Origin: an uncultured Bacteroidales bacterium | GTDB lineage: Bacteria > Bacteroidota > Bacteroidia > Bacteroidales > Muribaculaceae | Length of the DNA stretch: 18,224 nucleotides | NCBI GenBank assembly: GCA_900554715.1 | Contig: USIN01000010.1 | Location: 1 to 18,224 of the forward strand | Reading direction: 5' to 3' | Shown here: in pieces, positions 1-6,240 of the stretch | How the letters are laid out: every line of letters begins with the position of its first letter | Position numbering within the stretch: the stretch's first letter is position 1 | The notes under the pieces: model-generated | Seen by the model: only the letters and a program-made list of their open reading frames with translations | What the model was told of the DNA's origin: nothing | Databases searched by the model: none | Position numbers and translations under genes: made by a program

Positions 1-45
1 GCAGCCATATACATTTTTAGCCACAAAACCCGCCAAACGGTGACT

Positions 46-53
46 TATCTTTG
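46..53 (+). promoter_or_regulatory. Candidate -7 promoter element (TATCTTTG)
   Basis: TATCTTTG fits the Bacteroidetes -7 consensus TAnnTTTG, but no TTG is found about 20 nt upstream. It points rightward at the 3' end of the BlaI-type gene, with an ATG (62) 8 nt after the box. Apart from this and the hairpin at 137-155, nothing recognisable lies in 1-183; the beginning of a BlaR/MecR sensor gene is not there. Confidence 0.25.
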
Positions 54-136
54 CAACATCGATGAAAAGCGCAATATATACATATCACTTCCGCCGCTAC
101 CTCACGCGTGTTGAGGCCGTGTTAAGGCTGCTTATG

Positions 137-155
137 GCACGGTTAGCAATCGTGC
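137..155. repeat. Short perfect hairpin
   Basis: GCACGGTT and AATCGTGC form an 8-bp stem (one G-T pair) around the 3-nt loop AGC. A T-run at 174-179 lies 18 nt further on the plus strand, too far for a standard terminator; no T-run follows on the minus strand. It lies downstream of the BlaI-type gene and may be part of its 3' end. Confidence 0.3.
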
Positions 156-183
156 GGCCGCATAATCGTCTGATTTTTTGCTA

Positions 184-564
184 TTATTTCTTTTTCCCTT
201 TTTCAATCATGGCGATTATTTCGCGGAGATCGTCGACAGAGAGCTTTTCGTCTTTGACGAGCGATGAGACGACGCTACGGTAGCTGTTGTCGAAATAGTC
301 GCGGATGACTCCGGCGAGCGTGCGGCGGCAGAAGTCGTCTTTGCTGGCTATGGCGTAGAATCTGTGCGACGAGCCGAGCACTTCATGACCGACGTAGCCT
401 TTTTCTTCCATGATTCTGACTGTTGTGGCGACTGTATTGAAATGTGGCTTGGGGTCCGGGTATAATTCGACCATCTCGCGCACGAACAGCGGGCCGTGCT
501 CCCAAAGCATTTTCATCAAAGGAGCTTCTTTTTCTGTCAGAGTCTGTTGTTTGGTTCTTGCCAT
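184..564 (-). CDS. BlaI/MecI/CopY-family winged-helix repressor
   Basis: A 126-aa protein of usual family length. The N-terminal winged helix covers about residues 1-80: LTEKEAPLMKMLWEHGP leads into the helix-turn-helix, with the FNTVATTVRIMEEKGYV stretch as recognition region. The C-terminal 40 residues, ending in DDLREIIAMIEKGKKK, resemble the family's dimerisation helices. Relatives bind dyad operators as dimers and are released when a BlaR/MecR membrane protease cuts them. Here no M56-type sensor gene is adjacent: the 183 bases downstream lack one, and the next gene upstream is a different regulator. The start at 564 (MARTKQQ) was chosen over the upstream ATG at 591 because that one falls within the promoter -7 box at 589-596. 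Family assignment is strong; the regulated target is unknown. Confidence 0.88.
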   Translation of the reverse strand: MARTKQQTLTEKEAPLMKMLWEHGPLFVREMVELYPDPKPHFNTVATTVRIMEEKGYVGHEVLGSSHRFYAIASKDDFCRRTLAGVIRDYFDNSYRSVVSSLVKDEKLSVDDLREIIAMIEKGKKK

Positions 565-588
565 TTTATATGATTGCTGTGGTAAATG

Positions 589-619
589 CAAATTTAGAAC
601 TAAAAAGTTAATTATGCAA
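589..619 (-). promoter_or_regulatory. Promoter of the BlaI-type gene with overlapping dyads
   Basis: On the minus strand there is a TTG (619-617), a 20-nt spacer and TAAATTTG (596-589), a full Bacteroidetes promoter giving a leader of about 20 nt. The spacer holds two overlapping small dyads, AACT-AAAA-AGTT (598-609) and AGTT-N8-AACT (606-621). These could be operator half-sites for the repressor itself, which is inference. Confidence 0.6.
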
Positions 620-644
620 CTAATTTATTAATTATATTATGCGC

Positions 645-680
645 GTCAAGACCGGCACTTTTTTCGGTGCCGGTCTTGAC
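645..680 (-). terminator. Perfect 14-bp hairpin, probable terminator of the winged-helix operon
   Basis: GTCAAGACCGGCAC and GTGCCGGTCTTGAC pair perfectly around the 8-nt loop TTTTTTCG. It lies 28 nt past the stop codon at 709. On the minus strand it is followed by GCGCATAATAT rather than a T-run; on the plus strand ATGTTTTT follows. Strand is assigned from gene context. Confidence 0.65.
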
Positions 681-708
681 ATGTTTTTACAGATTGTTAA
701 GAGAGAAT

Positions 709-990
709 TTATAGATTGAGGTATTCTTTCAATGTGTTGACGTAGGTGATGAAGGCCGTGCGTCCGGTGTCGGTGATGCGGCAGACGGTGCGTGTCTTTT
801 TGCCGGCGAAGCCTTTTTCGACTGAGATGTAGCCGGCGGATGACAGTTTGTCGAGCTGGACGCTGAGATTGCCCGCCGTCGATTCGGTTTTTTCACGAAG
901 GTAGACAAAGTCGGCCTCGTCGACATTCATCAGCAGCGACATTATGGCAAGGCGCAGCTGCGAGTGGAGCAGCGGATCGAGTTCTTTCAT
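709..990 (-). CDS. Small winged-helix transcriptional regulator (HTH_34 type)
   Basis: A 93-aa protein that is essentially a single winged helix: LHSQLRLAIMSLLMNVDEADF (helix 1), YLREKTESTAGNLSVQLDKLSSAGYI (helix-turn-helix, residues about 30-55), and a basic wing EKGFAGKKTRTVCRITDTG (58-76). The pattern fits the PF13601-like winged-helix family related to MarR/ArsR regulators. There is no added sensing domain and no conserved cysteine pair for metal. Its ATG overlaps the TGA of the upstream membrane-protein gene (ATGA, 987-990), so the two are translationally coupled. The palindromes upstream of the unit (1628-1644, 1716-1732) are its likely binding sites. Such pairs usually have the regulator repress its own operon; here that is inferred. 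Confidence 0.85.
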   Translation of the reverse strand: MKELDPLLHSQLRLAIMSLLMNVDEADFVYLREKTESTAGNLSVQLDKLSSAGYISVEKGFAGKKTRTVCRITDTGRTAFITYVNTLKEYLNL

Positions 991-1610
991 TGTTCTTTCT
1001 TGGCTATGTAACGCATTTCAAGGCCGGGAATGACCATCATTAGTATGAACGAGAGAATGAATAACGCCATGGTGATGTTCCATGTGACAGAGATGCCGCA
1101 GATCAGACATGCAACGAGGGCGCAGCCGAAGATTGAGCTGAATATTCCGCCGAAAATCAGCGAGCGTATCTCTATTACGGCGCCGGTTGCTATGCAGCCG
1201 CTGCCGCAGCCGAGTACGGCGGTGATAAACATGATAAACCACGGATGTTTGTCATAGCACAAGGTTAGTACCGTGCAGATTATCAAAGCTGCGAGACAGA
1301 TGAAACCGAAGCTGATCCAGATTGTAGAGCATACTTTGTCTGTGTATGATGTGTATCCCCGTTCCTTTGCTTCCTTGGCCTTTTTATAGTTAAAGAGCGC
1401 ACCGATGCCCATGAGACCCCAGAGACCGTTCCATGCCGGATTGAGCGTAGTGGCAACTGCCACCCACACGGCAATGCCGATGACGACTGAGAGTGTGCCC
1501 CAATATAAAAAGACGTTGCCGTCGCCGATTTCAAGGCGTTTTTTCGATTTGGAGATCATGCGGGCAATCAGCTCGAGGCTCTCCTTTTCCGTAAGATTTT
1601 TTTCTTCCAT
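987..1610 (-). CDS. Six-helix membrane protein paired with the winged-helix regulator
   Basis: A 207-aa integral membrane protein of unknown function. The cytosolic N-terminal segment (1-32, charged, TEKESLELIARMISKSKKRL) is followed by about six hydrophobic helices near 33-55, 60-75, 97-118, 123-146, 150-172 and 176-197, and a short basic tail ending KKEQ. No catalytic motif is visible; GCGSGC (135-139) in helix four is notable. The start at 1610 was preferred to the ATG at 1706 because the -7 promoter box lies at 1704-1711, so the longer form would begin before transcription starts. It forms an ATGA-coupled operon with the downstream regulator. Membrane-protein/winged-helix pairs of this kind are widespread in Bacteroidales and uncharacterised, to my knowledge. 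Confidence 0.75.
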   Translation of the reverse strand: MEEKNLTEKESLELIARMISKSKKRLEIGDGNVFLYWGTLSVVIGIAVWVAVATTLNPAWNGLWGLMGIGALFNYKKAKEAKERGYTSYTDKVCSTIWISFGFICLAALIICTVLTLCYDKHPWFIMFITAVLGCGSGCIATGAVIEIRSLIFGGIFSSIFGCALVACLICGISVTWNITMALFILSFILMMVIPGLEMRYIAKKEQ

Positions 1611-1627
1611 GACTGTAGTTTTAAAGT

Positions 1628-1644
1628 GGTTTATATTATAAACT
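1628..1644. promoter_or_regulatory. Operator-like palindrome, copy 2 (leader site)
   Basis: GGTTTATATTATAAACT differs from a perfect 8-1-8 palindrome only at its outermost base pair and matches the copy at 1716-1732. It lies in the predicted leader of the membrane-protein gene, 17 bp before its ATG; the two centres are 88 bp apart. Confidence 0.7.
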
Positions 1645-1703
1645 ATATTTTGAAAAAAATAAGGAAGTGCTCGCGCGTTGCCGTCCTTGATAGATTTCGA
1701 CTG

Positions 1704-1734
1704 CAAATATAAATCGGTTTATAATATAAACCAA
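1704..1734 (-). promoter_or_regulatory. Promoter of the membrane-protein/regulator operon
   Basis: On the minus strand: TTG (1734-1732), 20-nt spacer, TATATTTG (1711-1704). The spacer is filled almost exactly by the perfect palindrome 1716-1732, an arrangement that would block RNA polymerase when a repressor is bound. Confidence 0.75.
1716..1732. promoter_or_regulatory. Operator-like palindrome, copy 1 (promoter spacer)
   Basis: GGTTTATAATATAAACC is a perfect 8-1-8 inverted repeat between the -33 and -7 elements. With the near-identical copy at 1628-1644 it is the best candidate binding site for the winged-helix regulator at 709-990. Confidence 0.75.
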
Positions 1735-1780
1735 ATTTTTTTCAGAGAATTTTTTGAAAAAATATTTTGTAGGCGGCAGT

Positions 1781-3097
1781 TTAGAGGAGTTTGTCGAGGG
1801 CTGAGGTGATTGTCGCTTCGTCGGGATTGGGGCTGTCGGTCATGATGTACCGCACGATGCCCGCGGCGTCGCTGATATAGATGCGTGGAACGACCGACGT
1901 GGCAAAGAGGTTGTAAATCTCGCGGTCGGGACGCGCGGCATACGGCATCGTCAGACCGAATTCGTTCCAGAATCGGGCGACCTCCTCAGGACCTTCGGCA
2001 CGGCTTATGGCGACGAAGCTGACGCAGTCGGCATAGCTCTCGTAGATGTGGTCGACAATGGGTACAACCTCGCGGCAGTCGCTGCATTTGGTCGAGAAGA
2101 ACAGTATCAGTGACACGTGACCCTTCAGGTCGCCGGTGGTGACTGTCGCACCGTTGTCGAGAGTGACGCTGAAATCGGGCAGGGGGTCACCGACGCTGAT
2201 GACATCTGTGTCTGTGTCGTCGGTGATACACGAAGCGAGAAGAAACGAGGCTGAGAGACTTACTGTGAGAGCGAGTGCCCGGGTTCTGACGTGCCGGCGT
2301 ATGACGGTCTTGCAGACGCGCGCGACGAGGTAGACAGCGGCCATGATAATGACGATGATGGCCGAGCAAGGCACGTCAATCAGCGTGCCGACAAAGAGCC
2401 CGGCGACACCGCAGAAGACAGATATAATCACAGACAGAATCATCATCTTGCCGAAATCCTTGTGGAAGACCTCGGCCGTCATCATAGGCAACGAGAACAT
2501 CGACATGAGCAGCATTACGCCGACGAGTCTAATCGTCAGGACGATGCATATCGCAATCATGGCGGTCATAGTGTAAGAAATGAACTTGACCGGCAGGTTG
2601 ATGACCGTGGCGAAATCGCGGTCGAAGGCACAGGCGACGATCTGCCGGTATCTGAACGCAAAAAACGTTACCAACAGCAGGGTGAACACGGCGAAGGCCG
2701 CAGTGTCGCCCGTCGATATTGTCAGGATATTGCCGAAGAGAAACGAGTTTAGCTCGGGTACGTAGCCCGGCGTCATAAAGACGAAGAGCACGCCTATAGC
2801 CATGCCGACGGCCCAGATGACCGCGATGGCCGAATCCTCGCGCATGTTTAATTTTGATGACAGCCACTCGACGCAGGCCGACGAACCGATGGCAAAAACG
2901 CCGGCCATTACAGCCGGGTTGAGGCCGAGGTAATAGCCGAGGCCGAGACCGCCGAAGCAGGCGTGAGTTATGCCGCCCGATATCGCGACGAGGCGCCGGG
3001 TGATGATATATGTGCCTATCATCGCTGCGCTGATGCTGATGAGCACCACGCCGATGAGGGCGAGACGGAAAAAGGGATAATCGAGATATTCTAACAT
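1781..3097 (-). CDS. ZnuB-type metal ABC permease fused to a periplasmic TlpA/thioredoxin-like domain
   Basis: A 438-aa protein with two parts. Residues 1-262 are an ABC-3 family permease (zinc/manganese/iron import): multiple helices and the family stretch GGITHACFGGLGLGYYLG (41-58, His45). The usual family length is about 260-290 aa. Residues 267-290 (RRHVRTR, a hydrophobic core, then LASC) look exactly like a lipoprotein signal with lipobox Cys290. Residues 300-438 are a thioredoxin fold: VGDPLPDF, CSDC (Cys338/Cys341) and the cis-proline motif VVPRIYI (Pro404). No ATG, GTG or TTG lies in frame between the permease and the lipobox, so this reads as one protein whose second signal became a helix placing the redox domain in the periplasm. 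Its ATG directly follows the stop of the 161-aa gene (TAAATG). The ATPase and binding protein are not in the window. Both domain calls are strong; processing at Cys290 is unknown. Confidence 0.85.
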   Translation of the reverse strand: MLEYLDYPFFRLALIGVVLISISAAMIGTYIITRRLVAISGGITHACFGGLGLGYYLGLNPAVMAGVFAIGSSACVEWLSSKLNMREDSAIAVIWAVGMAIGVLFVFMTPGYVPELNSFLFGNILTISTGDTAAFAVFTLLLVTFFAFRYRQIVACAFDRDFATVINLPVKFISYTMTAMIAICIVLTIRLVGVMLLMSMFSLPMMTAEVFHKDFGKMMILSVIISVFCGVAGLFVGTLIDVPCSAIIVIIMAAVYLVARVCKTVIRRHVRTRALALTVSLSASFLLASCITDDTDTDVISVGDPLPDFSVTLDNGATVTTGDLKGHVSLILFFSTKCSDCREVVPIVDHIYESYADCVSFVAISRAEGPEEVARFWNEFGLTMPYAARPDREIYNLFATSVVPRIYISDAAGIVRYIMTDSPNPDEATITSALDKLL

Positions 3098-3583
3098 TTA
3101 TGACTGTTGATTCTTGTTTTTTGCGGCGCGGGCTTCGGCGACAATCATGAGAAGCTCTTCGCGCACATCGGCGGGGAGAGTGATGCCTCGCAGCTGTACG
3201 CTTCGCGCCCAGCCGGCAATTTCGTCCGGGCGGAGTGTTAGCAGCACTTCGCGGAATTCGTCGGTCTCTTCGGGTGAATAGGCGTCGGCGGCGCGTCCGG
3301 CAAAGCGGTCGAGCTCCTCGTCCTCATAATATTCGATTTTGTCGGCGACGGCTGTCAGCAGCGAGTCGCGCTCGCAGGTGACATGCATGCCGCAGCATTC
3401 TTCGTCCTGCGATTCCTGACTGTTTTCAGGCGTTGTAATGTCTGCGGCGGCCGTTTTCTGTGATTTCGGGTCTACGGCGGTCGGGTCGGCTGCTATGTCG
3501 CGTTTGTGCGCGAGGTACTCGTTGATATAGAGTATCAGGCCGACGATTATGAGTGCTGCGAGGATGATAAGTGCGCCTGTCAT
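3098..3583 (-). CDS. Single-helix protein with CCGMHVTC motif
   Basis: A 161-aa protein of unknown function. Residues 3-21 form one hydrophobic N-terminal helix, followed by a charged, low-complexity linker (about 25-60), the cysteine/histidine motif EECCGMHVTCE (Cys63, Cys64, His67, Cys70), an acidic patch IEYYEDEELDRF (83-94), and a helical C-terminal half containing LRPDEIAGWARSVQLRGI. The motif could bind a metal or do redox chemistry, and its downstream partner is a metal permease with a thioredoxin domain; that link is inference. It overlaps aroA by ATGA and abuts the permease gene with no gap, so it is firmly inside the operon. I recall similar proteins beside aroA in Bacteroides, some labelled phospholipase, but no phospholipase motif is visible. 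Confidence 0.75.
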   Translation of the reverse strand: MTGALIILAALIIVGLILYINEYLAHKRDIAADPTAVDPKSQKTAAADITTPENSQESQDEECCGMHVTCERDSLLTAVADKIEYYEDEELDRFAGRAADAYSPEETDEFREVLLTLRPDEIAGWARSVQLRGITLPADVREELLMIVAEARAAKNKNQQS

Positions 3584-4836
3584 GCTTCTTCGTTTATGTC
3601 AGTCAAAGGTGTTTCTGCGTCAATGAGCCTGAATCCGGCTTCGGTCAGATGACTCCAGTAGTCGGGATATGACTTGCTGACGACTTCGATGTCGTTTATG
3701 ATGATGCCGGGGATGAAGACGGCGAGTGGCGCGAAAGCCATGGCCATGCGGTGGTCGCCGTATGTGTCTATGCGCGGCAGCTCTGTAATCGGACGCCGCA
3801 CACATTCCCACGAAATCACGTCGTCGCCTTCGGCGCTGACGACACAGCCGATTTTCAGCAGTTCGCGGCAGAGAGCGTCGATGCGGTCGGTCTCCTTGAT
3901 TCTGAGTGTCGACACACCTGTCAGTCTGAAGGGTATGCCGATGGCACAGGCTGTGACGACGAAGGTCTGAACAAGGTCGGGCGTGTCGCTCATGTCGAGC
4001 TCTAAGCGCGAGAACAGGTCGGGTGTTGCCGACAGCTCGGCGGCGCCGTCCTCGAATTCGGTGAGGACGCCTAAGCGCGGGAACAGTCCGGCGAGTGCGC
4101 TGTCGCCCTGAAGCGACGGCAGCGAGAGTCCCGGCAATGTCACCCATCCGGCGGTCAGGGCGGCGATTTCGTACCAGTAGGATGCGGCGCTCCAGTCGCG
4201 TTCGACTTCAGTCGTGGCGGCCGTGTAACTGCCTGACCCGATGGTGATGAGTGTCGGGTTGATGTCTACGTCGATGCCGCGGGCAGCCATCATCTTGGCT
4301 GTCATGGTGATATATGGCCTCGAGACAACATCGCCGGGAAGATTGACGCGCAGCGGGGCGTTCATGAGCGGGGCGACCATCATAATGGCCGAGACGTATT
4401 GGGAGCTTACCGAAGCGTCGACGTCGATTTCTCCGCCCGAGAGTGTCGTGCCTTTGATTCTTAGAGGCGGGAAGCCTTCTGTGCCGGCATAGCTTATGTC
4501 TGCGCCGAGACGCCGCAGCGCGTCGACGAGGCGGCCTACGGGACGCTGGCGCATGCGGTCGTCGCCGTCGAGGATGACGTCGCATCCCCGACGCGCGGCA
4601 TAGTAGGCCGTGAGAAAGCGCATGGCTGTGCCGGCTGCACCTATATTGATCTCATGACTGTCGTCAGACAGGGCGGCGGCAAGCGCTTTTGTGTCGTCGC
4701 AGTCAGCCACACGGGACGTGAGCGGCAGTCCTGCGATGGCGTCGATGATGAGGGTGCGGGCGCTGACGCTTTTGCTCAGCGGCAGCTCGACCGAGGCCGA
4801 GAGTATTTCGTCGGGTGGTAAGATTCTTAAATCCAT
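3580..4836 (-). CDS. aroA: 3-phosphoshikimate 1-carboxyvinyltransferase (EPSP synthase)
   Basis: A 418-aa enzyme that joins shikimate 3-phosphate and phosphoenolpyruvate in the sixth step of aromatic amino-acid synthesis, in the cytosol. Visible signatures: LPLSKSVSAR (19-27, Lys22 and Ser23 bind substrate), GAAGTAMRFL (66-75), DGDDRMRQRPV (90-100), SSQYVSA (144-150), KETDR (314-318), GDHRMAMAF (360-368) and the C-terminal KSYPDYW. The order and spacing match full-length AroA, slightly shorter than the E. coli enzyme (about 427 aa). The common LGNAGT appears as IGAAGT, with the Asn replaced by Ala. It begins 4 bp after the stop of the PLP-enzyme gene and overlaps the next gene by ATGA, so all are co-transcribed. 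Confidence 0.96.
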   Translation of the reverse strand: MDLRILPPDEILSASVELPLSKSVSARTLIIDAIAGLPLTSRVADCDDTKALAAALSDDSHEINIGAAGTAMRFLTAYYAARRGCDVILDGDDRMRQRPVGRLVDALRRLGADISYAGTEGFPPLRIKGTTLSGGEIDVDASVSSQYVSAIMMVAPLMNAPLRVNLPGDVVSRPYITMTAKMMAARGIDVDINPTLITIGSGSYTAATTEVERDWSAASYWYEIAALTAGWVTLPGLSLPSLQGDSALAGLFPRLGVLTEFEDGAAELSATPDLFSRLELDMSDTPDLVQTFVVTACAIGIPFRLTGVSTLRIKETDRIDALCRELLKIGCVVSAEGDDVISWECVRRPITELPRIDTYGDHRMAMAFAPLAVFIPGIIINDIEVVSKSYPDYWSHLTEAGFRLIDAETPLTDINEEA

Positions 4837-4840
4837 TGTG

Positions 4841-6055
4841 CTATCTGTTTATTGCGTCGGGAGTGCTGACGCGGGCGGGCATGTTGACGACAGCTTCGCG
4901 AATCTGTTCGAGAGCTGTTGCGAGAACCGAACGCGGTGTGCCGACGTTTAGACGGGCGAAGCCGAGGCCCTGGGCGCCGAACATCGTGCCGTCGTTGAGA
5001 GCGATGTGGGCTTTGTCGAGCAGCAGGTCCATGAGCTCGTTCTGAGAGAGACCGAGACCTCTGAAATCGACCCAGAGGAGGAACGATGCCTGCGGACGTA
5101 TGATTCTGACGCCCGGGATATGGCGGTCGACGAAGTTGACTGCGAAGTCGATGTTGTCTTCGACATAACCGACCATTTCGTCAAGCCACTGTTCGCCGTG
5201 GGTGTATGCGACTTCGGCGCCGAGGGCCGAAATCATCATCGGCGCGCTGAATTCGTTGACTTCGAGCCAGTGGAAGAAGTCGCGGCGCAGCTCCGGATCT
5301 TTGACAAGTACCCATGAACTGACGAGACCGGGAATATTGAATGTCTTTGACGGTGCGCCGAGGGTGATGCCGACGGCACGGGCGTCGTCGCTGACGTCGA
5401 CAAACGGGATATGCGGTTTGCCATAGAGGACGAGATCGCCGTGGATTTCATCGCTGACGATTGTGACGCCGTGGCTGCGGCATATAGCGGCCACACGGGC
5501 GAGGGTTTCCGCGCTCCACTGTATACCGATGGGGTTGTGGGGATTGCAGAGAATCATCATCGTCGGTTTCTCACGGATGATGGCCTCTTCGAGACCGTCG
5601 AGATCCATCGTATAGTTGTCGCCGTCAAAGACAAGCGGATTTTCGACCACCTGTCGGCCGTTGCCCTCAATTACCATTCTGAAAGGATGGTATACGGGGG
5701 GCTGGATGACGATTCTGTCGCCGGGACGAGAGAAGAAATTGACCGCATAGCCTATGCCTTTGACCACACCTGGGATAAAGGCGAGCTGTTCGCGCTCGGT
5801 CTTGAGGCCGTGGCGGCGCTCGAGCCATGACATCACGGCGTTCCAGTAACTGTCAGGGCATGCGAAGTAGCCCAGAATGGGATGGTCGAGGCGCTGGCGC
5901 AGAGTCTTGACTATGTCGGGACATACGGCGAAGTCGAGGTCGGCAATCCAGAGAGGCGAGACGTCATGGCGTCCGAAGACAGCGTCGAGACCTTCATATT
6001 TCATCGATGAAGTGCCCCGGCGGTCGATCACCGTGTCAAAGTTGTATTTTTCCAT
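4841..6055 (-). CDS. MalY/PatB-type PLP-dependent aminotransferase or C-S lyase
   Basis: A 404-aa fold-type I PLP enzyme of the class I/II aminotransferase family, closest in pattern to MalY/PatB cystathionine beta-lyases: RRGTSSMKY near the N-terminus, PLWIADLDF (34-42), PPVYHPF (119-125, Tyr122), NPHNPIG (171-177), SDEIHGDLV (201-209, Asp202 to the pyridine nitrogen), SKTFNIPG (236-243, Lys237 as Schiff-base lysine) and RLNVGTPR (368-375, Arg368 for substrate carboxylate). Relatives cleave cystathionine or cysteine to a thiol, pyruvate and ammonia; some act as transaminases. As first gene of the aroA operon it could instead serve amino-acid transamination, but motifs favour C-S lyase. A divergent promoter at 6081-6110 drives it; the leader is about 20 nt. 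Confidence 0.9.
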   Translation of the reverse strand: MEKYNFDTVIDRRGTSSMKYEGLDAVFGRHDVSPLWIADLDFAVCPDIVKTLRQRLDHPILGYFACPDSYWNAVMSWLERRHGLKTEREQLAFIPGVVKGIGYAVNFFSRPGDRIVIQPPVYHPFRMVIEGNGRQVVENPLVFDGDNYTMDLDGLEEAIIREKPTMMILCNPHNPIGIQWSAETLARVAAICRSHGVTIVSDEIHGDLVLYGKPHIPFVDVSDDARAVGITLGAPSKTFNIPGLVSSWVLVKDPELRRDFFHWLEVNEFSAPMMISALGAEVAYTHGEQWLDEMVGYVEDNIDFAVNFVDRHIPGVRIIRPQASFLLWVDFRGLGLSQNELMDLLLDKAHIALNDGTMFGAQGLGFARLNVGTPRSVLATALEQIREAVVNMPARVSTPDAINR

Positions 6056-6080
6056 TTGGTATAGGTTGATTGTCTGATTA

Positions 6081-6110
6081 CAAAATTAGTCAATGTCTGA
6101 CAATAAGCAA
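6081..6110 (-). promoter_or_regulatory. Promoter of the PLP enzyme-aroA operon
   Basis: Minus-strand TTG (6110-6108), 19-nt spacer, TAATTTTG (6088-6081). Its -33 element abuts that of the opposing tRNA promoter, so both polymerases would bind back to back. Confidence 0.75.
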
Positions 6111-6120
6111 AATTTGTCAG
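6097..6120. promoter_or_regulatory. 24-bp dyad over two back-to-back -33 elements
   Basis: CTGACAA-N10-TTGTCAG is a perfect 7-bp inverted repeat, placed over the -33 boxes of the leftward PLP-enzyme promoter and rightward tRNA-Arg promoter. A dimeric regulator could sit here; none can be named. Confidence 0.4.
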
Positions 6121-6144
6121 TCTCGAATTAAACTCTTAACTTTG
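6113..6144 (+). promoter_or_regulatory. Promoter of tRNA-Arg
   Basis: TTTG (6113-6116), 20-nt spacer, TAACTTTG (6137-6144), a textbook Bacteroidetes promoter ending 24 nt before the mature tRNA. Confidence 0.8.
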
Positions 6145-6168
6145 CAGTGTCGAAAAACGACAAGGGAC

Positions 6169-6240
6169 GCTCCGGTAGTTCAACGGATAGAATAGAAGTT
6201 TCCTAAACTTTAGATAGCAGTTCGATTCTGCTCCGGAGTA
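6169..6240 (+). tRNA. tRNA-Arg(CCT)
   Basis: A full cloverleaf can be folded. Acceptor GCTCCGG pairs with CCGGAGT (one G-T pair), D-stem GTTC with GAAT, anticodon stem GAAGT with ACTTT around loop TTCCTAA, and T-stem AGCAG with CTGCT around TTCGATT; the discriminator is A6240. Anticodon CCT (6202-6204) reads AGG, arginine. CCA is not encoded. Its 3' half overlaps the end of folA on the opposite strand by 38 bases. Confidence 0.95.

Noticed and set aside
1740..1780. Terminator after the permease fusion gene
   Set aside because: Only A/T-rich self-complementary sequence (AATTTTTTGAAAAAAT) is present; no GC-rich stem, so not listed.
2291..2752. Plus-strand 153-codon frame opposite the permease fusion
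   Set aside because: Composition (Asp, Arg, His, Gln rich) is typical of the antisense of a GC-rich membrane-protein gene; no motif or promoter.
5411..5830. Plus-strand frame opposite the PLP enzyme, and similar plus-strand frame at 6748-7305 opposite thyA
   Set aside because: Antisense shadows of well-recognised enzymes with no independent features.
6203..6240. folA C-terminus as an artefact of a lost stop codon
   Set aside because: The reading frame continues smoothly after FRFDRFVL and adds only a short tail; without comparison there is no sign of a sequencing error, so the overlap is kept as real.
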